DNA from: Streptomyces sp. SID8374
Lineage (GTDB): Bacteria; Actinomycetota; Actinomycetes; Streptomycetales; Streptomycetaceae
Direction of reading: 5' to 3'
Assembly: GCF_009865135.1 (NCBI RefSeq)
Contig: NZ_WWGH01000001.1
Location: 3,658,001-3,722,000, forward strand
DNA length: 64,000 bases
The translations under genes were made by a program, and so were the position numbers. Shown in pieces: positions 25,441 through 33,585 of this stretch; position 1 is the stretch's first letter; each line of letters begins with the position of its first letter. A model generated the notes under the pieces. The model worked only from the letters and a program-made list of their open reading frames with translations. It made no database searches and was not told where the DNA came from.

Positions 25441-26007
25441 TCAGCGGACCGGCGTCAGCTCCGGGTCCTCGCGGAGCTTGCCGAGGGCGCGGGAGACGGC
25501 GCTCTTCACCGTACCGACCGACACCCCGAGCACCTCGGCCGTCTGCGCCTCGCTGAGGTCCTCGTAGTACCGCAGGACGACCATCGCGCGCTGGCGGTCC
25601 GGGAGCTTGAGCACCGCGCGCCACATCGCGTCGTGCAGCGACTGCTGCTCCGCCGGGTCGGGCGCCGGGACGCCGCCCTGCTCGGGCAGCTCCTCGCAGG
25701 CGAACTCGTCGACCTTGCGCTTGCGCCACTGCGAGGTCCGGGTGTTCAGCAGGGCCCGGCGGACGTACCCGTCCAGCGCCCGGTGGTCCTCGATCCGCTC
25801 CCACGCGACGTACGTCTTGGCGAGCGCGGTCTGCAACAGGTCCTCCGCGTCGCACGGGTTCGCGGTGAGCGAGCGCGCGGTGCGCAGCAGGACCGGGCCA
25901 CGGGCCCGGACGTACGAGGAGAACGAGGCGTACGGCGTGTGCGCGTGGTGGCCGGCGGCGGTGGCGGAGGCCGCCCTGGAGGCGCCCGTGCAGACTGGCG
26001 TGGTCAT
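25441..26007 (-). CDS. SigE-family ECF RNA polymerase sigma factor
   Basis: A 188-residue group IV sigma factor. Region 2 is about residues 35-100 (YVRARGPVLLRTARSLT, CDAEDLLQTALAKTYVAW) and region 4 about 125-180 (LPDRQRAMVVLRYYEDLSEAQTAEVLGVSVGTVKSAVSRAL). The length and the YASFSSYVRAR start match the actinobacterial SigE family of short ECF factors. The ATG at 26007 has no good Shine-Dalgarno sequence. No anti-sigma gene is adjacent. The 160 bases upstream to 26167 hold nothing else recognised. Confidence 0.9.
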   Translation of the reverse strand: MTTPVCTGASRAASATAAGHHAHTPYASFSSYVRARGPVLLRTARSLTANPCDAEDLLQTALAKTYVAWERIEDHRALDGYVRRALLNTRTSQWRKRKVDEFACEELPEQGGVPAPDPAEQQSLHDAMWRAVLKLPDRQRAMVVLRYYEDLSEAQTAEVLGVSVGTVKSAVSRALGKLREDPELTPVR

Positions 26008-26166
26008 GTACTCAACGCTAGGAGCGGGGCCCGCCCGGGGGATCGCCCCCAGGTCCCGAAGGCCCGTCCGCCTCAGGTTGTAGGGCCGCCTCACCCTCCA
26101 CCTCCTGAAGGTGGACGGGCCGTAGCTCTGCCGTAAGGGTCCGCCCCCGACTCCGTCCGGGGTGGT

Positions 26167-27333
26167 TCAGCCGTCCGCGCCGAGGATCAGCCCGGACGTC
26201 GGCACCCCCGTACCGGCTGTGACCAGGCACCTCGCCGCCCCCGCCACTTGGTTGACCGAGGTGGCGCGGAGCTGCCGGACGGCCTCCGCGATGCCGTTCA
26301 TCCCATGGAGGTACGCCTCCCCCAGCTGACCCCCATGCGTGTTCAGGGGCAGCACGTCCGCCGCGACGAACGCCCCGCCCTCCCCGGGGCCGCAGAAACC
26401 GAACTCCTCCAGCTGCATCAGGACGAACGGCGTGAAGTGGTCGTAGAGGATGCCCACGTCGATGTCGGCCGGGGCAAGACCCGAGCTGCGCCAGAGCTGC
26501 CGGGCCACCACACCGGTCTCCGGCAGCCCGGTCAGCCCGTCCCGGTAGAAGCTCGTCATCTGCTCCTGGGACCGGCCCGCCCCCTGCGCCGCCGCGACGA
26601 CGACGGCGGGCGGCCGGGGCAGGTCGCGGGCGCGCTCCACGGTGGTGACGACGAGCGCCTGGCCGCCGTCGGTCTCCTGGCAGCAGTCCAGCAGCCGCAG
26701 CGGCTCCACGATCCAGCGGGAGGCGGCGTGGTCGGCGAGCGTGATCGGCTTCCCGTGGAAGTACGCCGCCGGGTTGCGTGCCGCGTGGCGCCGGTCGACG
26801 ACCGCCACGTGCCCGAAGACCTCGGGGTCGAGGCCGTACGTGTGCAGGTAGCGCCGGGCCGCCATCGCCACCCAGGAGGCGGGGGTGAGCAGCCCGGACG
26901 GCAGGTTCCAGCCGAGCGCCGCTCCCTCGGCGGTGGGCTCGCGGCGCTGGACGCCGGAGCCGAAGCGGCGGCCGGAGCGCTCGTTGAACGCCCGGTAGCA
27001 GACGACGATGTCCGCCACCCCGCTCGCCACCGCGAGGGCGGCCTGCTGGACGGTGGCGCAGGCCGCACCGCCCCCGTAGTGGATGCGGGAGAAGAACGAC
27101 AGCTCCCCGATCCCGGCGGCCTGGGCGACGGTGATCTCGGGGCTGGTGTCCATGGTGAAGGTGACGAGGCCGTCGACGTCGGCGGGGGTGAGGCCCGCGT
27201 CGTCGAGGGCTGCGCCTACCGCTTCGACGGCGAGCTTCAGTTCGCTGCGGCCGGAGTCCTTGGAGAACTCGGTGGCGCCGATGCCGACGATGGCCGCTTT
27301 TCCGCCGAGGGTGTCGGGTCTGCGGATGCTCAT
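26167..27333 (-). CDS. Thiolase-fold lipid-transfer protein, Ltp2-like aldolase
   Basis: A 388-residue thiolase-superfamily protein of the SCP-x/Ltp type. It lacks the normal thiolase nucleophile Cys context and has GGGAACATVQQAALAVASG, YDHFTPFVLMQLEEFGFC and NTHGGQLGEAYLHGMNG, typical of Ltp2-like retro-aldolases that work with a DUF35/OB-fold partner. The ATG at 27333 overlaps the MaoC gene stop (ATGA-type, 27330-27333). It is the last gene of a five-gene operon whose content matches mycobacterial fadE28-fadE29-chsH1-chsH2-ltp2. Predicted to release a short acyl-CoA from a CoA-activated side chain. Confidence 0.85.
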   Translation of the reverse strand: MSIRRPDTLGGKAAIVGIGATEFSKDSGRSELKLAVEAVGAALDDAGLTPADVDGLVTFTMDTSPEITVAQAAGIGELSFFSRIHYGGGAACATVQQAALAVASGVADIVVCYRAFNERSGRRFGSGVQRREPTAEGAALGWNLPSGLLTPASWVAMAARRYLHTYGLDPEVFGHVAVVDRRHAARNPAAYFHGKPITLADHAASRWIVEPLRLLDCCQETDGGQALVVTTVERARDLPRPPAVVVAAAQGAGRSQEQMTSFYRDGLTGLPETGVVARQLWRSSGLAPADIDVGILYDHFTPFVLMQLEEFGFCGPGEGGAFVAADVLPLNTHGGQLGEAYLHGMNGIAEAVRQLRATSVNQVAGAARCLVTAGTGVPTSGLILGADG

Positions 27334-27836
27334 GCGCCGCCCTCCGGGGTGATGGCGACGGTGACCTTTCCGGTGACGTGACGCCCTATACGGTTGTCGC
27401 CGACTACCGCGACCTCTATAAGAGGGTGGTTTCCGTCTTCCAGGGACACGTTTTCCAAGGCCACGTTTTCCAGGAACACGTTTTCCAGGAACACGTTTTC
27501 CAGGGCCACGTCTTCCAGGGCCATGGTTTCCAGTGACACGATGCGGCCGGACAACCGCAGCACATCCCCCGGGTAGTTGGGAGCACCGAGGCGGATCGCG
27601 ACCTTGCGGAGGACGGCGGCGGGTCCGAAGTGGTCGGTGATGTAGCGGCCGACCAGCCCGTTGGTGGTGAGGATGTTCATGAAGATGTCGGGTGAGCCCT
27701 TCTCCCGGGCCAGCTCGGCGTCGTGGTGCACGTCCTGGTAGTCGCGGGAGGCGATGGCGCCCGCGACGATCAGGGTGCGGGTGACGGGGATCTCCAGGGG
27801 CGGCAGGGCGTCGCCGACGCGGTACGTCTCGTTCAC
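27330..27836 (-). CDS. Small MaoC/hot-dog hydratase, ChsH1-like, with tandem-repeat insert
   Basis: A 168-residue single hot-dog-fold protein resembling ChsH1, which pairs with ChsH2 to form an enoyl-CoA hydratase. The family fold is visible as [22 protein letters not shown], the [17 protein letters not shown] helix and the C-terminal [17 protein letters not shown]. Between two strands lies a run of five-residue units ([15 protein letters not shown]…) encoded by seven 15-bp repeats, absent from normal members. GTG 27836 has AAGGAGG 7 bases upstream and overlaps the previous stop (GTGA). Whether the insert is tolerated is unknown. Confidence 0.85.
   Translation of the reverse strand: MNETYRVGDALPPLEIPVTRTLIVAGAIASRDYQDVHHDAELAREKGSPDIFMNILTTNGLVGRYITDHFGPAAVLRKVAIRLGAPNYPGDVLRLSGRIVSLETMALEDVALENVFLENVFLENVALENVSLEDGNHPLIEVAVVGDNRIGRHVTGKVTVAITPEGGA
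27436..27540. repeat. Seven 15-bp tandem repeats inside the MaoC gene
   Basis: Seven consecutive units of ttttccaggaacacg or close variants occupy 27436-27540; units 3 and 4 are identical. The period is five codons, so the frame is kept. The low GC of the unit stands out sharply from the flanking coding DNA. Confidence 0.95.
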
Positions 27837-28882
27837 GGCGTGCCCTCCTTCCCACGGTCGCCGCTCGCGAGCAACAGCCCGAGCTCTTCCAGCAGTTCGG
27901 CGCCGCAGCCGAGGTACGCGTCCAGCTGGCGGCCCCAGAGGAAGTGCCGGTGGACCGGGTGGTCGAGGTCGGCCCCGGTGCCGCCGTGCAGGTGCTGGCC
28001 CGCGTGCACGACCCGCCGCCCTGCCTCCGAGGCCCACCAGGCGGCCGTCAACGCCTGTGCCTCGTGGCCCAGTTGCCGGTCGTACCGCCAGGCCGCCTCG
28101 TACGCCGTGACCCGGATGGCCTCGGTGTCCATGTGGGCGTCGGCGGCGCGGAGCAGGACGCCCTGGTTGGTGGAGAGGGGGCGGCCGAACTGCTCGCGGG
28201 TGGTGGTGTGTTGCACGGCGCGGGCGAGGGAGCCCGCGCAGACGCCCGCCTGGAGCCCGGCGAAGGCGGTCCGGCCGGCGGCGAGGACCGAGGCGCAGGC
28301 CCCCGGGCCCGTACCGAGGGACTCTCCCCGTACGCCGTCGAGGCCGACCCGCCCCGCCGACCAGGGCGCGGTCGTCTCCACGGGCACGACGGTCACCCCA
28401 GGCGCCCGGGTGTCGACGATCCACAACTCCCGCTCGTCATCCGCGACCAGCACCTGGGTGGCGTCCCGCAGCCACGGCACCCAGGGCACGGCCCCGTACA
28501 GCGCGCCGTCCACCGAGCGCACCCCGCCCCGCGCCGGGAAGGCCCCCGTCGCCACCGCCGTACCGTCGCGCAGGGCGGGCAGCAGGCGCTCCCGCTGCTC
28601 CGGCGTACCGTGCCCGGCGACCGCGAGGAGCCCGTACACACAGGTCGCCGCCAGCGGGACCTGGGCGGTGGTCCGGCCCTGTTCCTCCAGGAGCAGGACC
28701 AGGCCGAGGAGCCCGATGTCCTCCACCGCGCCGGGCAGCCCGGCCGTACACAGCTCCTTCCACAGCCCCGCGTCCGTCCCTGTGCCCGCCGCCACCAGCC
28801 GCTCGTGCGTCGACAGGTCGCCGAAGATCCGCGCGGCCAGCTCCTGCGCCGCCGCCTGCTCCTCGCTCGGGGTGAAGTCCAT
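27833..28882 (-). CDS. Acyl-CoA dehydrogenase, small subunit type (FadE28/ChsE1-like)
   Basis: A 349-residue FAD enzyme that is short and divergent for the family, as expected for the ChsE1-like member of a heteromeric acyl-CoA dehydrogenase. Recognisable parts are the N-terminal helix bundle (MDFTPSEEQAAAQEL), a reduced middle beta-domain, TTREQFGRPLSTNQG in the C-terminal domain, and QHLHGGTGADLDHPVHRH near the end. It lies one base after the OB-fold gene stop and overlaps the MaoC gene start by GTGA. It probably works with the 404-residue dehydrogenase of the same operon to oxidise a CoA thioester. Confidence 0.87.
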   Translation of the reverse strand: MDFTPSEEQAAAQELAARIFGDLSTHERLVAAGTGTDAGLWKELCTAGLPGAVEDIGLLGLVLLLEEQGRTTAQVPLAATCVYGLLAVAGHGTPEQRERLLPALRDGTAVATGAFPARGGVRSVDGALYGAVPWVPWLRDATQVLVADDERELWIVDTRAPGVTVVPVETTAPWSAGRVGLDGVRGESLGTGPGACASVLAAGRTAFAGLQAGVCAGSLARAVQHTTTREQFGRPLSTNQGVLLRAADAHMDTEAIRVTAYEAAWRYDRQLGHEAQALTAAWWASEAGRRVVHAGQHLHGGTGADLDHPVHRHFLWGRQLDAYLGCGAELLEELGLLLASGDRGKEGTP

Positions 28883-28883
28883 C

Positions 28884-29858
28884 TCAACCGCCCTCGCTCG
28901 CCCGGAAGACCGGGAGTTCCAGATCGGGGTCCATGCGGTGGAACTCCAGGCGTACGGGCAGGCCGACGCGGACCTTGTCGTATGGCACCCCGACCACGTT
29001 GCCGACGATCCGGACGCCCTCGGCGAGTTCGACGAGCGCGACGGCGTACGGGCCGCCCTCGCCCGACGGGTCGAAGGCCGGGAAGGACGGGTGGTGCATC
29101 ACGACATGGCTGAACACCGTGCCCTCGCCGCTCGCCTCGACCGTGTCCCACTCCTGGCCGGCACAGGCGTTGCAGCCGGGGAGCCAGGGGAAACGGAGGG
29201 TGGCGCAGTCCGTGCAGCGCTGGATGAGGAGGCGGTGCTCGGCGACCCCGGCCCAGAATCCGGCGTTGTCGCGGTTGATGACGGGGCGGGGGCGGAGGGG
29301 CGGTTTACGTTTGGCGGGGCGGTACTTGAGGATGCGGAAGCGGTGCGTCCCGGCGGGCTCGCCGTCGGCGCGGACGTCCATGCGGGTGGTGACGAAGTAC
29401 CCGGTGCCGAGCTTGGTGGTCTTGCGGCGGGAGACGGACTCGATGACCGCGTCGAAGGTGATCAGATCGCCGGGGCGGAGCGGCCGCAGGTACTCCTGCT
29501 CGCAGTCGGTGGCGACGACGGAGGTGTACCCGGCACCGTCGAGGAGCCCGAGGAGTTCGTCGTACGCCGCCGAGCGGCCGGTGCCGTGGGGGTGCCCGGT
29601 CAGCCCGCCCATGGTCCAGGCCTGGAGCATGGTGGGCGGGGCGACGGCGTCGGGGCCCTGGTAGGCGGGGGAGGTGTCGCCCATGGCCTCGCACCAGTGG
29701 CGGATCATGGGCGCGTTGACGGGGTCCTTGCCGGTGCCGGCGGTGGCGGCGGGGCGGCCGGTGTAGGAGGTGAGCCGGTCGTAGAGGGGGTCCGGGGCGT
29801 CGGCCAAGGGGGCCGGGGCGTCGGCCCGTACCTCTTGGGCGCCCCCCGGGCCGTTCAC
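28884..29858 (-). CDS. MaoC-like/OB-fold DUF35 protein (ChsH2-like)
   Basis: A 324-residue two-domain protein. Residues ~25-180 are a MaoC-like hot-dog domain; residues ~190-320 are a rubredoxin-like zinc ribbon (CTDCATLRFPWLPGCNAC) followed by an OB fold (DUF35). This architecture is that of ChsH2, whose MaoC half forms a hydratase with ChsH1 and whose DUF35 half is the partner of the Ltp2 aldolase. Both partners are encoded in the same operon. GTG 29858 overlaps the preceding stop (GTGA). Confidence 0.88.
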   Translation of the reverse strand: MNGPGGAQEVRADAPAPLADAPDPLYDRLTSYTGRPAATAGTGKDPVNAPMIRHWCEAMGDTSPAYQGPDAVAPPTMLQAWTMGGLTGHPHGTGRSAAYDELLGLLDGAGYTSVVATDCEQEYLRPLRPGDLITFDAVIESVSRRKTTKLGTGYFVTTRMDVRADGEPAGTHRFRILKYRPAKRKPPLRPRPVINRDNAGFWAGVAEHRLLIQRCTDCATLRFPWLPGCNACAGQEWDTVEASGEGTVFSHVVMHHPSFPAFDPSGEGGPYAVALVELAEGVRIVGNVVGVPYDKVRVGLPVRLEFHRMDPDLELPVFRASEGG

Positions 29859-31069
29859 CGCTTGCCCCGGGTCATCCCGAGCCGCATGGTGGCGACGATC
29901 TCGCGCTGCACTTCGCTGACACCGCCGCCGAAGGTGTTGATCTGCGCGGCCCGGTTCATCCGCTCCAGCTCACCACCACCGCTGCCTTCCGCGCCGAAGC
30001 AGCCGGGGGATCCGCGCCGAAGGAGTGCGGCCTCCCCCACCACCTCCTGGCACATCCGATAGACCTCCACGGCGCTCTCGGTCCCCGCGAACTTCACGCC
30101 GCTCGCCTCACCGGGGGCCAGCGCGCCCGCCCCCACGGCCCCGACCAGCCGCCAGTTCAGCAGCCGGGTCGCCGCAAGCCGGGCGTACGCCTCCGCGAGC
30201 CGGGCGCGTACCCACGGCTCGTCGATCCGGCGGCGCCCCGTGGCGGGGTCGGGCGTACGGGCGTGGGCGAGGGCCTCCTCGTAGAAGTCCTCGGCCTGCA
30301 TGCCGATGGCGGCGAGGGCGACGCGTTCATGGTTGAGCTGGTTGGTGATGAGCCCCCACCCCTCGTTCTCCGCACCGACGAGGTTCGAGGCGGGGACGCG
30401 TACGCCGTCGTAGTACGTGGCGGTCGTCGTCAGCCCGCCCACGGTCTCGATGGGCGTCCAGGAGAAGCCGGGGTCGTCGGTCGGCACCAGGATGATCGAG
30501 ATGCCGCGGTGCTTGGGGGCGTCGGGGTCCGTGCGGCAGGCGAGCCAGATCCAGTCGGCCTGCTGGGCGTTGCTGGTGAAGATCTTCTGCCCGTCGATGA
30601 CCCAGTCGTCGCCGTCCTCGCCGCCCTCGCCGGTGTCGCCGTCGCCGGGGTCACGTACGGCACGGGTCCGCAGGGCCGCCAGGTCCGTACCGGCTTCGGG
30701 TTCGCTGTAGCCGATCGCGAAGACGAGGTCGCCGCTGAGGATGCGGGGCAGGAAGTACGCCTTCTGCTCCTCGGTGCCGTACTTCATCAGGGTCGGGCCG
30801 ACGGTGTTGAGGGTGACCATGGAGACGGGGGCGCCGGCCCGGTACGCCTCGTCGAAGAAGACGAACTGCTCGTCGGGGCCCCGCCCTTGACCGCCGTACG
30901 CGAGGGGCCAGCCGAGGCCGAGCATGCCATCGGCACCGATCCTGCGCAGCAGCCGCCGCTGCTCACCCGGATCGTCGCGCCAACCGCCGCCTTCGGGCAG
31001 CACGGCCGCGAAGTACGCGCGCAGTTCGGTACGCAGCTGCTGCTGGCGCTCCGTCGGGGCGAGGTGCAC
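29855..31069 (-). CDS. Acyl-CoA dehydrogenase, large subunit type (FadE29/ChsE2-like)
   Basis: A 404-residue FAD-dependent acyl-CoA dehydrogenase, first gene of the operon. It has WPLAYGGQGRGPDEQ, FAIGYSEPEAGTDLAALRTRA (FAD/substrate contact), QKIFTSNAQQADWIWLACRTD and a C-terminal helix bundle ending FGGGVSEVQREIVATMRLG. GTG 31069 has GGAGG 7 bases upstream, better than the longer reading from 31096. The operon order (large dehydrogenase, ChsH2-like, small dehydrogenase, ChsH1-like, Ltp2-like) supports a heteromeric dehydrogenase. A palindromic operator lies 51 bases upstream. Confidence 0.9.
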   Translation of the reverse strand: MHLAPTERQQQLRTELRAYFAAVLPEGGGWRDDPGEQRRLLRRIGADGMLGLGWPLAYGGQGRGPDEQFVFFDEAYRAGAPVSMVTLNTVGPTLMKYGTEEQKAYFLPRILSGDLVFAIGYSEPEAGTDLAALRTRAVRDPGDGDTGEGGEDGDDWVIDGQKIFTSNAQQADWIWLACRTDPDAPKHRGISIILVPTDDPGFSWTPIETVGGLTTTATYYDGVRVPASNLVGAENEGWGLITNQLNHERVALAAIGMQAEDFYEEALAHARTPDPATGRRRIDEPWVRARLAEAYARLAATRLLNWRLVGAVGAGALAPGEASGVKFAGTESAVEVYRMCQEVVGEAALLRRGSPGCFGAEGSGGGELERMNRAAQINTFGGGVSEVQREIVATMRLGMTRGKR

Positions 31070-31119
31070 GGCGGAACCTCCAGAGGGGCGAATCACGTCA
31101 CCGAATCACCGGAACGGTT

Positions 31120-31136
31120 TCTGACTGTCCGTCAGA
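31120..31136. promoter_or_regulatory. Palindromic operator of the acyl-CoA/Ltp operon
   Basis: TCTGAC-TGTCC-GTCAGA, with perfect 6-bp arms, lies just upstream of the first gene of the five-gene operon. The shape is that of TetR-family operators controlling acyl-CoA metabolism; the regulator is not encoded nearby. Confidence 0.6.
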
Positions 31137-31167
31137 TTCACTCTCCCTGTCAAGAGCCGGAGCACGG

Positions 31168-31212
31168 CAGCAGCCCGCACGGGACACCGAAGTGCCGCCG
31201 CACGGGCTGCTG
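31168..31212 (-). terminator. Hairpin downstream of small secreted-protein gene
   Basis: 10-bp perfect arms, cagcagcccg (31168-31177) and cgggctgctg (31203-31212), with a 25-base loop that itself contains partial pairing, lie 75 bases past the stop of the 31287-31601 gene. Confidence 0.45.
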
Positions 31213-31286
31213 TTCAGACGCCCGGGACCCACCCCCCGGAAGGCCCTCGGCGTCTGCTCACCGAGGAGGCGTGGCCGCCGGGGGCC

Positions 31287-31601
31287 TCACCAGAAGAACG
31301 GGGTGAAGTTCACGGCGACGCTGTGGTCCGACTGGTCGATGGCGGTGAAGGCCGAGCCGCTCACCTGGGCCGAGGTGTTCTGGTTGGACGCACCGGATCC
31401 GACGGCCTGTTGCTGCGTCGTCGAGGAGTTGCCGGTGTTGTTACCGCCGACGCCACTGCCGCCGACCGTAGCCACGGCCGCGTTCGATCCGTCGTTCGCG
31501 AAGGAGCCGTTGTCCGCCAGGGCCACACCGCCGCAGAGTGCGACGGTCAGAGGCAGCGCGGCGACTGCGGCGAGAACACGAGCGGTACGGATGCTTGCCA
31601 T
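31287..31601 (-). CDS. Small exported Asn/Gly/Ser-rich protein
   Basis: A 104-residue precursor. A Sec signal occupies residues 1-29 (RTAR, hydrophobic core, ALA cleavage). The mature ~75 residues are rich in Asn, Gly, Ser, Thr, Gln and Ala, have no Cys and end in the aromatic VNFTPFFW. Repetitive polar stretches (GGNNTGNSSTTQQQAV, GSGASNQNTSAQ) recall aggregation-prone surface proteins such as rodlins or curlins, but no family motif is present and no such function is claimed. The ATG at 31601 has GGAGG upstream. The 230 bases upstream to the next gene contain no recognised feature. Confidence 0.8.
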   Translation of the reverse strand: MASIRTARVLAAVAALPLTVALCGGVALADNGSFANDGSNAAVATVGGSGVGGNNTGNSSTTQQQAVGSGASNQNTSAQVSGSAFTAIDQSDHSVAVNFTPFFW

Positions 31602-31833
31602 GTCAATTCCTCCAGGGAACCGGAAGTACGGCTTGGTTGGTCCATGTGCGTCTGTTTCCGGGGAAGTTGGCCCGACCACCCCGGTGCTGGTCACGACGTC
31701 GCGAGACCAGAGTTGCCCAGCACATCCCCGGTGAACCGTGCGATGCCGACTGATTCCCTCTCAAGCATGAAGAAGAGGTGATAAACCTTGTACGGGCCGG
31801 GAAACGCCGACATCAGACCCTCCTGGAGGCACG

Positions 31834-32415
31834 TTGAAGTACAGCTCCGCACCGACGGTGTTCCCCTACCGGGGCAAACTCGACTCCGGGGACGAGCTGT
31901 GGACTTCCATCATCGGCAGTGACTGCAAGGTCGTGAACAAGGCGAAGGGCATCTGCGACTTCGAGAACTGGCTGTACATCGCCTCCCGGCACGTCGACTT
32001 CGGGAACAAGGCCGCCGGCACCTGGAAGACCGCCGCACGCCTCCACCTCCTCGGCGGCGCCCAGGACACCGATGACCAGAAGCTGCCGTTGCAGGTCAAG
32101 CGAGCCACACGCGTCACCGTCAACGCCTCGCCGGAGCCGGCCAGGAAGGGCAGGACCATCACCGTGACCGGCCGGGTCACCCGCGAACTGGGGCAGCCAC
32201 ACGCACCAGGCCTACGCCGGCCGCACGGTGAGCTTCCAGTTCAAGGCGGCGGCTCCTCCTCGTACAGAACGGTCAAGAAGGTGACGTCGACCAAGACGGG
32301 TGCGCTCAAGACCACGGTGAAGGCCACCGGCTCCGGAACGTGGCGGTGGACGTACTACGGGAACACCATGTCCGGAGCAAAGTCGTCACCCGGGGACGAC
32401 GTCGCCGTTCGATAG
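31834..32415 (+). pseudogene. Decayed secreted-protein gene (no signal peptide, internal frame-shifted segment)
   Basis: The open frame is continuous (193 codons from TTG 31834, GGAGG just before it), but it looks broken in two ways. No signal peptide is encoded upstream in frame, although the rest resembles the mature part of a common exported Streptomyces protein. Between about 32180 and 32255 the family-like sequence ANWGSHTHQAYAGRTVSFQF lies in a different frame, and the main frame resumes at SYRTVKKVTSTKTGALKTTVKA. This implies two compensating indels. The C-terminal WRWTYYG…GDDVAVR matches the family end. Sequencing error cannot be excluded. Confidence 0.65.
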
Positions 32416-32471
32416 GCACGCGGGACAGGCACCGCGAGACAGAAGCCCCGCAACGGGGCACCGCGAGAACC

Positions 32472-32514
32472 CTGAGCGCGCTGCTCGGCCGGACAGGCCG
32501 AGCAGCGCGCTCAG
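32472..32514. terminator. Very strong hairpin terminator
   Basis: Perfect 19-bp arms (32472-32490 and 32496-32514) with loop ggaca follow the decayed gene and precede the prim-pol gene. Confidence 0.85.
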
Positions 32515-32584
32515 TCGTACGTACGCCCTCCCTGCCCACTCTCCCCCACTTCCCATATTCGAACTCGTGTACGAAACTAGAACC

Positions 32585-33481
32585 ATGGCCACCATCGACC
32601 GGCAGACCACCACCCTGGCCCTCGCCCACGCCCTCTCCGCCGCCGAGCGCGGGCTCCCCGTCTTCCCCTTGTCCGCCACCAAGCTCCCCGCGCTGCGCTC
32701 CCCCCACCACGGCGAGCGCCCGCCGGTCCACTGCCGGGGCGAGTGCGGGCTGCCCGGCCACGGGGTGCACGACGCCACCACGGACCCCGCGGCCGTCCGC
32801 GCCCTCTTCGCCGCCGCGCCCCGGGCCACCGGCTACGGCATCGCCTGCGGCCGCACCCCGCACCGGCTCATCGGCATCGACCTGGACATCGACACCGCGC
32901 ACGACAACGACTCGGTGGGGGCCCTCCAGCAGCTGGCGCTCCAGCACCTGTTCACGATCCCGCCGACGGTCACCGTGCTCACCCCGAGCGGCGGCCGCCA
33001 CCTCTGGCTCACCGGCCCCGCCGACACCACGGTCCCCAACTCGGCCGGCCGCCTCGCCCCCGGCATCGACGTCCGCGGCGCGGGCGGCTACCTGGTCGGC
33101 CCCGGTTCGGTCACCGCCCACGGCCGCTACCGCCTGGCCCCCGGCACCGCCCACCTCACCCCGGCCCCCTGCCCCCGCCCCCTCCTGCGCCTTCTCACCC
33201 CGCCCCCACGACGCCCGACCGGCCCGGCCACCGGCAGCGCGAACACCCCGGAGGCCCCGGGCCGCCGGGGCGAGGGCCTGATCCAGTTCGTCCTGGCGGC
33301 CCACGAGGGCCAGCGCAACACCCGCCTGTTCTGGGCCGCCTGCCGCGCCTACGAACACGGCTTCGGCGACGCCCTGGCCGACGCCCTCACCACCGCAGCG
33401 ATCCGCACGGGCCTCACGGAACAGGAGGCGCGTGCGGCGATCGCGTCGGCGGAGCGGCTGACCCGGGGCCGGGGCGACTGA
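32585..33481 (+). CDS. Bifunctional DNA primase/polymerase (prim-pol) domain protein
   Basis: A 298-residue stand-alone archaeo-eukaryotic primase-like domain. Catalytic signatures are GIDLDID (metal-binding acidic pair), TPSGGRHLWL (SxH-like basic/His motif) and GIDVRGAGGYLVGPGS. A Cys/His cluster near residues 45-60 (HCRGECGLPGHGVH) may bind zinc. A helical C-terminal ~70-residue domain follows (EGQRNTRLFWAACRAYEHG). The ATG at 32585 has no Shine-Dalgarno sequence. No helicase or integrase is adjacent, so it is not obviously part of a mobile element, though it lies close to tRNA-Ser. A second, degenerate prim-pol is at 41497-42237. Confidence 0.85.
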   Translation: MATIDRQTTTLALAHALSAAERGLPVFPLSATKLPALRSPHHGERPPVHCRGECGLPGHGVHDATTDPAAVRALFAAAPRATGYGIACGRTPHRLIGIDLDIDTAHDNDSVGALQQLALQHLFTIPPTVTVLTPSGGRHLWLTGPADTTVPNSAGRLAPGIDVRGAGGYLVGPGSVTAHGRYRLAPGTAHLTPAPCPRPLLRLLTPPPRRPTGPATGSANTPEAPGRRGEGLIQFVLAAHEGQRNTRLFWAACRAYEHGFGDALADALTTAAIRTGLTEQEARAAIASAERLTRGRGD

Positions 33482-33525
33482 ACTCCCCTGCTTCTCGGCC
33501 GCCGGCCTATGGGTCGATGAACGCG

Positions 33526-33558
33526 GAGGGCGGGCCCCGGAATCCGGAGCCCGCCCTC
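33526..33558. terminator. Hairpin shared by prim-pol gene and tRNA-Ser
   Basis: 10-bp perfect outer arms, gagggcgggc (33526-33535) and gcccgccctc (33549-33558), with further inner pairing lie between the convergent prim-pol gene and tRNA-Ser gene. Confidence 0.75.
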
Positions 33559-33585
33559 TGACCTGCTACTTCTGTATCTCTCATC

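Noticed and set aside
30000..30700. Second strand coding in the acyl-CoA dehydrogenase region
   Set aside because: Plus-strand frames here are Arg/Pro-rich shadows; the minus strand has continuous acyl-CoA dehydrogenase motifs.
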